Positions 26,780 to 32,208 of a stretch of DNA of 32,208 nt are shown here, piece by piece. This DNA comes from Fimbriimonadia bacterium. GTDB lineage: Bacteria; Armatimonadota; Fimbriimonadia; Fimbriimonadales; JABRVX01. The DNA is taken from positions 1-32,208 of the forward strand of contig JABRVX010000024.1 in assembly GCA_039961735.1 (NCBI GenBank). Direction: 5' to 3'. Under the pieces are notes generated by a model. That model worked only from the letters and a program-made list of their open reading frames with translations. It was not told the origin of the DNA and made no database searches. A program made the position numbers and the translations under genes. The stretch's first letter is position 1. Each line of letters starts with the position of its first letter.

Positions 26780-26803
26780 GCCATAGGCTCGGCCATAGGC
26801 TCG
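26780..26803. repeat. Tandem 12-bp duplication
   Basis: GCCATAGGCTCG is present twice in direct tandem at 26780-26791 and 26792-26803, about 107 nt upstream of the PepSY-like gene and within the gap after the methyltransferase gene. It may be a binding-site pair or a slip duplication; nothing in the sequence decides between them. Confidence 0.6.
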
Positions 26804-26863
26804 AGCAGCCAGAAAGCTGAACCGCACTCCCCTCGTCTGTCCACTCCGCATCGTGGCTCTGGG

Positions 26864-27961
26864 CTATACCCCACACGGTCTCGCTCCATCGGTAGCAGCA
26901 AGCAACCTTTGTCGCAGGACGTCTATTCCTACCAGGTCGCCATCGTCGTCCTCGAAGTACCAGTGCTCCCAGCCGTTGCAGGGACTACCATTCGAGAGCT
27001 CGCGCCCGACCTGATGAATGGACCCCACCGAGCCGTTCATCATTAGCTTGCCGTCGGCACGAACGGTAGCAGCCAGCTTCCGGTCTCTCCGGAAGAACAG
27101 CTGTTGTCCTGGCGACAGCAAACCGGCCTCTATCAACGAGCCGAACGCGACCCGAGGTGCAAGGCGTTTCCGGTCGGAAACGTCGAACACCTTGGGAATG
27201 GACAACCCGACCGGTGTGGTTTCCAGGCGCTCCTTCGCGATCATCACATATCCCGCATCGCGCTCGATCCCAAGGTAGTGCCTGTGTAGCTTCTTCGCCA
27301 CCACGCCGGTCGTTCCAGAACCGAAGAAGGGGTCCAGCACGAGGTCTCCGGGATTGGTGCTTGCCAGAATCACACGATAGAGCAGGGCCTCGGGCTTTTG
27401 TGTCGAGTGCGCCTTGCTACCCCCTACCTTGATCCGCTCTCGTCCACTGCAAATAGGCAGGACCCAGTCACTGCGCATCTGCAGGTCGTCGTTCAGCCCA
27501 CGCATGGCATGATGGTTGAACGTGTACTTAGCACCGTTCTGACGGCACGCCCATATCAGTGTCTCGTGTGCGTTGGTGAAGCGGACACCACGGAAGTTAG
27601 GCATTGGGTTGGTCTTGATCCAGATCACGTCGTTCAAGATCCAGTAGCCGAGGTCTTGCATGATGGTTCCTATCCGGAAGATGTTATGATAGGTGCCGAT
27701 CACCCAGATGGTCCCCGTCGGCTTTAGTAGACGTCTGCACTCGCCCAGCCACGCCTTCGAGAATTCGTCGTACTCGGCGAAGCTGCCGAAGCGGTCCCAT
27801 GCATCGTCTACTGCGTCCACCTTGGTCATGTTGGGGCGCCAAAGCTCTTGCCTCAGTTGCAAGTTGTACGGCGGGTCAGCGAAGATGCAGTCAGCGCATG
27901 CGTCCGGCAGACGTGCCATCTCCTCGACGCAATCGCCCTGAATCACTGCATCTAGAGTCAT
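26864..27961 (-). CDS. CcrM/HinfI-like DNA adenine-N6 methyltransferase with RAMA domain
   Basis: The ATG at 27961 has GGAGAG about 9 nt upstream. The 365-residue enzyme is of the beta class: the catalytic DPPY (D29-Y32) comes first and the S-adenosylmethionine motif [10 protein letters not shown] (210-219) later. The C-terminal part (about 273-355) is a RAMA-type domain, with the [12 protein letters not shown] and [11 protein letters not shown] segments seen in CcrM, where the tail helps read the target site. Such enzymes methylate GANTC in alphaproteobacteria; the target here is not determined. There is no restriction endonuclease gene beside it, so it is an orphan methyltransferase, probably regulatory or repair-related. 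Confidence 0.92.
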   Translation of the reverse strand: MTLDAVIQGDCVEEMARLPDACADCIFADPPYNLQLRQELWRPNMTKVDAVDDAWDRFGSFAEYDEFSKAWLGECRRLLKPTGTIWVIGTYHNIFRIGTIMQDLGYWILNDVIWIKTNPMPNFRGVRFTNAHETLIWACRQNGAKYTFNHHAMRGLNDDLQMRSDWVLPICSGRERIKVGGSKAHSTQKPEALLYRVILASTNPGDLVLDPFFGSGTTGVVAKKLHRHYLGIERDAGYVMIAKERLETTPVGLSIPKVFDVSDRKRLAPRVAFGSLIEAGLLSPGQQLFFRRDRKLAATVRADGKLMMNGSVGSIHQVGRELSNGSPCNGWEHWYFEDDDGDLVGIDVLRQRLLAATDGARPCGV

Positions 27962-28011
27962 CGGGTCTTGCTCTCCGCCCATGCATCGAGTGTTAGGTCT
28001 TGCGCGCTCAC

Positions 28012-28028
28012 CCTCGGTGTCTCCGAGG
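28012..28028 (-). terminator. Possible weak terminator after the small membrane protein gene
   Basis: A 6-bp hairpin (CCTCGG, loop, CCGAGG) sits 48 nt past the stop codon of the minus-strand gene at 28076. It has no T tract, so this is a tentative call. Confidence 0.3.
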
Positions 28029-28075
28029 ATGCATCTCTCGCACCCGTGCTGCTCGATTGTACCGATTGGCCGGGA

Positions 28076-28501
28076 CTACCGATAGCGTGGAACCATCTCT
28101 CGCATCCAGAAGCGCGCAGTGAAGTAAGCGGCAAACACCGCCGGAGGAGCTAACGCCGGCCACCAAACAGGGTCGTGAGCCACCGAATGCAGGATTGCCA
28201 GCACCTGCAAAATCGCACACAACGCAACTATCGCCATCGGCCGGCGCTTCTCCAGCCACACCCCGATCATGCTGATCGCGCCGACCACTGCACCGACCAG
28301 GGTCCACACCTTCGTCACCGGCGTAAGCGCGCCGAGATGCGCTGCTAGTGCATCGCTGAGGTCCAGCAGCCAGGGCGACGTCGGGCTCGTGACTACCGCT
28401 ATCGTGACCACCAAGCACCAAAGCATGAAAGCCACTGAGACTACCTTGTCCAGCAGCTTCCACTTGCTCAGCGGCTTCGAATCCTGCGCAGGTTGCGACA
28501 C
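28076..28501 (-). CDS. Small four-helix membrane protein of unknown function
   Basis: The frame starts at a GTG (28501) shortly after an in-frame TAA at about 28523, with GGGAG some 11 nt upstream, which limits the start. The 141-residue protein has about four hydrophobic helices (starting near residues 19, 62, 88 and 113) and short charged loops. I do not recognise a family. It lies 66 nt downstream of the M28 peptidase gene on the same strand, so it may be the last gene of that transcription unit. The absence of overlapping alternatives and the four regular helices support a real gene, but function is unknown. Confidence 0.6.
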   Translation of the reverse strand: MSQPAQDSKPLSKWKLLDKVVSVAFMLWCLVVTIAVVTSPTSPWLLDLSDALAAHLGALTPVTKVWTLVGAVVGAISMIGVWLEKRRPMAIVALCAILQVLAILHSVAHDPVWWPALAPPAVFAAYFTARFWMREMVPRYR

Positions 28502-28567
28502 CTTCCTCGTTGCTCCCGCTTACACGATGGCGCGCCGCGACGTTATGCCTGACTCCGCTCGAGCCGA

Positions 28568-30358
28568 CTAAGGCGCGGAGCGCGCTTCGGGCACTATGCT
28601 GATCTCGATCCGTTCGCTGCCGCGCTGCACCACTAGCTTCACCGCCACGCCGGCTTTGGCCGCAGCGAAGCCTTTCATCAGCGACTCCATGTCCGTGATC
28701 GGAATGTCGTCCCATTGCACGATGATGTCCCCTTCGCGCAGGCCCGCCTTCTCCGCAGGCGTCCCCGGCGTGGTGCCGGAAAGCATCACGCCCGTGCCCT
28801 CGAACGAGTAATCAGGAACGAGGCCGATGCGTACGTTCACTCTGGGCCCGTCTCCGCGGGGGCCTTCGGGGCGCTGCTGGTCATCGGCAGGCGGGCGTCG
28901 CTCGCCTCGGACGCGGCTCGGCTGTTGCCACGGCACCTTCTCTCCGCGCGCGTCAATCGCGTCAATCACCCGGCGCGCGTATTGCAGAACTCGGACTTGG
29001 CCGTCGTAGTTGATGGCCTCCCAGTCGTCGGTCGGACGGTGGTAATCGGGGTGGATATTGGTGAAGAAGAACACGACGGGAATCTGCTTGGACGCGAAGG
29101 ATGCATGGTCGCTGCCGCCACCGGTGCCCGGCGAGTACCGCGTGGTCAATCCCTGCTTGTCCACGCTGTCGAGCAGCTCCGGCCAGATGGGCGACGAGCC
29201 GGTGCCCTCCACGACGAGCCTGTCGTCCTTCAGCCGCCCCACCATGTCGAAGTTGACCATCGCCGTGACCTTGCTCAGGTCGATCGTCGGGTTGTTTACG
29301 AAGTAACGGGAACCGATCAGCCCGACCTCTTCGCCCGAGAAGAGCATGAAGAGCATCGAGCGCCGGTTCGTCTTGTAGTGCGCGTAGTACTCGGCCATCT
29401 CCAGCACCGATGCGCTGCCCGAAGCGTTGTCGTCAGCACCGTTGTGAATCTCGCGACTGCGGCCCATCGTTCCCACCTGGCCGAAACCGAGGTGGTCGAG
29501 GTGTGCGCCGAGCACGATGATCTCGTCCCGAAGCTGGGGATCGTTGCCGGGGAGAAAAGCCACTACGTTTCGCGTCATTCCCGTGTTGCGTTCCACCTGG
29601 CTAATGAACCGTGCGCGCGAGTTGGCGATCTCGAAGGCAGGGGCCATACCAGGAGATCCTTCGTCCTGTGCCAAGGCCGCTGCCAACGCCGGATCGAGTT
29701 GCTCCAGCGCTTCCACCGACACTTCGACCACCGGAATCCCTTCGCCCGGCTCCGACGCGCCGCCTGCGACGATCGGCACTGGCATCCGCTTTTCTGCGGA
29801 GACGAGCAGCACCCCCTTTGCCCCCAATTCCTCAGCAGTCTTCACTCGGCCACGGATATTGGCCGGGTTGCCCAACGGGCCGGTCCCGTGACGCATCACC
29901 ACGATCTTGCCCGTGAGGTCTGCCCCAGCGAAGTCGTCGCGTTCCTCGTTCCGAATGCCGGTGCCCACAAACACTAGCGGCCCTTCCGCCCAGTGGTTGA
30001 ACCTGCCCGTGGACACCGGCATGAAGTCCTTACCCAGCTCGAAGTCGTAGCGCTCGCCTGCGATGGTGATGGTCAGAAAGTTGTTCTTTCCCGGTCGGAA
30101 GCCCGCGGTCATCTGGAATGGCTGAAAGTAGCCTTCCGTACCTTTTGGTTCCAGTCCGTACTTCTTGAACTCGGCGGCCGCATAGGCCGCGGCAAGCTCG
30201 AACCCCCTGCTCACCGACAGCCTGCCCTCCAGCTCGTCGGACGCGAGGTAGCTGATGTGCGCCCGGATATCGTCCTGCGTGATCTCGGGTACTGCAACCG
30301 CGGACGCAACGAGCGCTAGCGGAAGCACATAGACCCAGGCCATTCGCAAACGGTTCAC
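28568..30358 (-). CDS. Secreted M28-family aminopeptidase with PA-like and PDZ domains
   Basis: The GTG start at 30358 follows GGAGGT closely. The 596-residue protein has a signal peptide (to about residue 22), an N-terminal helical segment, a PA-like insertion (about 125-260), then the zinc peptidase domain with all metal ligands and the acid catalyst visible: H286 and D288 in GAHLDHLG, D310 in GADDNASG, E343/E344 in SGEEVG, D371 in NFDMVG and H440 in HRPTDDW. After a Pro/Arg-rich linker comes a PDZ domain (about 507-592, with AEKAGLREGDIIVQWDD). It removes N-terminal residues or acts on short peptides outside the cytoplasm. It follows the propeller gene by 23 nt, so the two are probably cotranscribed. 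Confidence 0.94.
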   Translation of the reverse strand: MNRLRMAWVYVLPLALVASAVAVPEITQDDIRAHISYLASDELEGRLSVSRGFELAAAYAAAEFKKYGLEPKGTEGYFQPFQMTAGFRPGKNNFLTITIAGERYDFELGKDFMPVSTGRFNHWAEGPLVFVGTGIRNEERDDFAGADLTGKIVVMRHGTGPLGNPANIRGRVKTAEELGAKGVLLVSAEKRMPVPIVAGGASEPGEGIPVVEVSVEALEQLDPALAAALAQDEGSPGMAPAFEIANSRARFISQVERNTGMTRNVVAFLPGNDPQLRDEIIVLGAHLDHLGFGQVGTMGRSREIHNGADDNASGSASVLEMAEYYAHYKTNRRSMLFMLFSGEEVGLIGSRYFVNNPTIDLSKVTAMVNFDMVGRLKDDRLVVEGTGSSPIWPELLDSVDKQGLTTRYSPGTGGGSDHASFASKQIPVVFFFTNIHPDYHRPTDDWEAINYDGQVRVLQYARRVIDAIDARGEKVPWQQPSRVRGERRPPADDQQRPEGPRGDGPRVNVRIGLVPDYSFEGTGVMLSGTTPGTPAEKAGLREGDIIVQWDDIPITDMESLMKGFAAAKAGVAVKLVVQRGSERIEISIVPEARSAP

Positions 30359-30381
30359 TTCGACCTCCGTAATATCCCCCC

Positions 30382-31404
30382 CTAGGGGACCCAGTCCGCC
30401 ACGAAGACGTTGGTGTCCCCCGGCCTCTTAGCGTTTCGATTGCTGCAGAATACCAACTTCTTCCCGTCGAACGAGAACATCGGGAATCCGTCGAACTCCT
30501 TGGTATACGTGATCCGCTTCAGCCCTGTGCCGTCCACGCCGATCAGATACAGGTCGAACTCCCGTCCGCGAGGCTCGGGGTAGTTGGTGCAGAAGATGAT
30601 GTGCTTCCCATCCGGATGCATGTACGGTGCAAAGGATGCGCAGCCCAGATTGGTCACCTGGCGCTTGTTGGAGCCATCGGCATCCATGACCCAGATCTCC
30701 AGCGGCGCGGGGCGGTAGACGTTCTGCCTGAGGTTCTCAAGATACGCTTCGTGCAAGGGACCGCTGGTCTCGATGGCGCGACGGTACACGATCTTAGTTC
30801 CGTCCGGTGACCAGAACGGCCCGCCGTCGTAGCCCGGCTCGTTGGTGAGCTGCTTCAAGTCGGAGCCGTCCGGCTCGCACGAATAGATGTTCATGTCGCC
30901 GCCTTTGCCGCTGCAGAACAGCAGCCTTCCCTGGCGGCTGACCGACCCCTCTGCCGTGTACTTCTCGAAGTTCGTGATCTGCTTCAACTCCGACCCATCG
31001 GCGTTCGCAGTGAATATCTGCATGGACGGGTAGAGCGGCCATACGTAGCCCAGCGACTTATCTGGAAGAGGCGGGTTCTCGTCCTTCCAGTGCGTGCTGG
31101 AGAAGAGGATGCGCTTCCCGTCCGGGAAGAAGAAGCCACACGTGGTTACCCCGGTTCCGGTGGAGACCATTCGCCGGTCGGAGCCGTCCGGGTTCATGAT
31201 GTAGATCTGGTCCCTGCCGTTGGGGCTGTCGTCCGATTGGAAGATGAGCTTTTTGTCGTCGAAGCTCCAGTATGCCTCGGCGTTGTTCCCCTTGAAGGTG
31301 AGCTGTCGGATGTTGCGCAGGTGGGATTCGGATGGATGCCGGAGCGGGTCTTCTGCCGCTGCTTGGGCGAGGAGCAGAATCCCGGCTAGGATAGGGCTGA
31401 CCAT
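30382..31404 (-). CDS. Secreted TolB-like PD40 propeller protein
   Basis: The 340-residue protein has a signal peptide (MVSPILAGILLLAQAAA) and six or so PD40 blades with the repeated patterns WSFDDKKLIFQSD, IYIMNPDGSDRR, SPDGTKIVYRR and MDADGSNKRQVTN. The domain matches the beta-propeller of TolB and of many exported peptidase partners, but there is no TolB N-terminal domain and no Pal gene nearby. It is the first gene before the M28 peptidase, with the peptidase ribosome site in the 23-nt gap. A role in peptide or cell-wall binding is possible but not shown. It is unrelated in sequence to the larger propeller at 9536-11215. Confidence 0.88.
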   Translation of the reverse strand: MVSPILAGILLLAQAAAEDPLRHPSESHLRNIRQLTFKGNNAEAYWSFDDKKLIFQSDDSPNGRDQIYIMNPDGSDRRMVSTGTGVTTCGFFFPDGKRILFSSTHWKDENPPLPDKSLGYVWPLYPSMQIFTANADGSELKQITNFEKYTAEGSVSRQGRLLFCSGKGGDMNIYSCEPDGSDLKQLTNEPGYDGGPFWSPDGTKIVYRRAIETSGPLHEAYLENLRQNVYRPAPLEIWVMDADGSNKRQVTNLGCASFAPYMHPDGKHIIFCTNYPEPRGREFDLYLIGVDGTGLKRITYTKEFDGFPMFSFDGKKLVFCSNRNAKRPGDTNVFVADWVP

Positions 31405-32003
31405 GCGGGCATTCTACCTTCGGACGGCCCCTTCCACTGTCCCGACGACGCCCGTAACCACCAGCGGTGGCCTCGACTAGGCCCTCTCTCCCGTCCCGAT
31501 CCATATACTTCCGGGGTGAGGGGGAGCACCCCTTCGTTCGGCCGACGTCGCCGATCGAGCACCTCGTACTCCTACGAGGTTGCCAGGTTCTTCGGTTCGG
31601 CGGTGAGCGATTCGGCTCGAACAAGGAGCCCTGATTGAGAACCTGTCCGTGTCGGGTATCCATACAGGTGCCTATCCTGAAAGGTCGGGATAGGATGAGA
31701 GAGGTTCCGGGTGTGCTCATAATCTGTCTGGATAGTTCTGCTTGAGTGGGTCGCAAGGTCGGAGGTCAGGCCCCTGCGAATGTCGGCGGCGCCTGGTGGT
31801 ACACGCTGTTTTCCCGGCAACTGCCCACCAACCTGTTATCTCCCCTGTCGTTCCCTCTGGTGTCACATATCGGACTGTGCTTTGGAAGGGAGAGGGGTCT
31901 GGCACGATGAGACACCCGCGTTCTTCGATCAGTCACGGCCCGACGACACTGCCTTCCCCCTGCGACAGAAAGAACCCAACGACATCGTGGCGATGGGCTT
32001 CTA
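31405..32003. other. Gene-poor stretch with several hairpins
   Basis: No gene in this 599-nt stretch has support. It holds a perfect 8-bp hairpin at 31561-31580 (ACCTCGTA, loop CTCC, TACGAGGT), a 7-bp inverted repeat at 31671-31694 (CCTATCC / GGATAGG) and a 6-bp one at 31513-31532 (GGGGTG / CACCCC). A Cys-rich open frame starts at the ATG at 31780 with GGAGG about 14 nt upstream and runs past the window end; the later part is repeat sequence, so I do not call it a gene. Confidence 0.5.
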
Positions 32004-32208
32004 CCACGGGCGGGACGCCCGGGCCACGGCAGGCACTGCCCCGGCGATGGTTTCGATGTTCTTGGGGCTTGCGTGGCGTCGTGGCGTCGCCGTCCCGGCG
32101 ATGGTCTCCACCACGGGCGAGACGCCCGTGCCACGGCAGGCACTGCCCCGGCGATGGTTTCGATGTTCTTGGGGCTTGCGTGGCGTCGTGGCATCGCCGT
32201 CCCGGCGA
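32004..32208. repeat. Tandem 107-bp repeat, second copy cut by the window end
   Basis: Copy 1 is 32004-32110 and copy 2 starts at 32111; over the 98 nt that can be compared they differ at only about three positions. Each unit starts with an 8-bp hairpin (CACGGGCG AGA CGCCCGTG in copy 2; copy 1 has a one-base mismatch) followed by GGCAGGCACTGCC and a TTTCGATGTTCTTGG core. The unit gives long spurious reading frames on both strands. More copies may follow beyond the window. Confidence 0.85.

Noticed and set aside
28715-29977. 420-codon plus-strand frame in the M28 gene
   Set aside because: It is the antisense shadow of the peptidase gene, which has all its metal ligands on the other strand; no motifs of its own.
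31766-32194. 142-codon minus-strand frame at the window end
   Set aside because: Most of it is a shadow of the 107-bp tandem repeat, with low-complexity Arg/Pro-rich sequence and no ribosome site.

Overview
This window looks like a stretch of the chromosome of a GC-rich (roughly 60 percent by eye), free-living heterotrophic bacterium. The mixture of secreted beta-propeller proteins, a short dockerin-like C-terminus, DUF362/polyferredoxin genes, a GH141-like beta-helix protein, a DUF1080 protein, a URO-D-like methyltransferase and an M28 peptidase with a PDZ domain would fit Armatimonadota (Fimbriimonadia-like) best, with Planctomycetota as an alternative. That placement is inference from gene content; no rRNA, tRNA, phage or IS element was seen. 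Coding is dense on both strands, organised in short operons with many 4-nt start/stop overlaps.

Layout. 2-3871 (+): a four-gene redox operon (DUF362 fragment, NapH-NapG-like fused polyferredoxin, Tat-exported DUF362 protein, DUF6599-like secreted protein) closed by a hairpin. 3968-5960 (-): an A-type Fe-S carrier with a cysteine-bearing tail, then a putative anti-sigma protein followed by a secreted STN-like protein with a zinc ribbon. 6111-9211 (+): a beta-helix glycosidase-like protein overlapping a URO-D family methyltransferase. 9212-9535: repeat-bearing gap. 9536-14235 (-): a secreted PD40 propeller with dockerin-like tail, and an overlapping aminotransferase-PEP carboxykinase pair. 14524-18807: DUF1638 (+), a sodium:solute symporter (-), DUF1080 (+) and ROK sugar kinase (-). 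18898-24146 (+): moxR, DUF58, transglutaminase/TgpA-like and holA. 24189-26088 (+): a strong sigma70-type promoter, a small HTH protein and a polysaccharide-type ABC exporter pair. 26137-31404 (-): PepSY-like membrane protein, CcrM-like adenine methyltransferase, small membrane protein, M28 peptidase and a TolB-like propeller. 31405-32208: a gap with several hairpins and the start of a 107-bp tandem repeat.

How it works together. The clearest functional units are the redox operon, which I read as a membrane-bound electron-transfer module facing the envelope; a carbohydrate theme (GH141-like, DUF1080, ROK kinase, SSS symporter, PEPCK) spread over several transcription units; and the MoxR-DUF58-transglutaminase set, a widespread envelope-associated module of poorly known function. 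The least explained items are the NapH-NapG fusion with an internal twin-arginine motif, the exported STN-zinc ribbon protein, and a dispersed palindrome that sits at two gene ends and supplies one of the stop codons.
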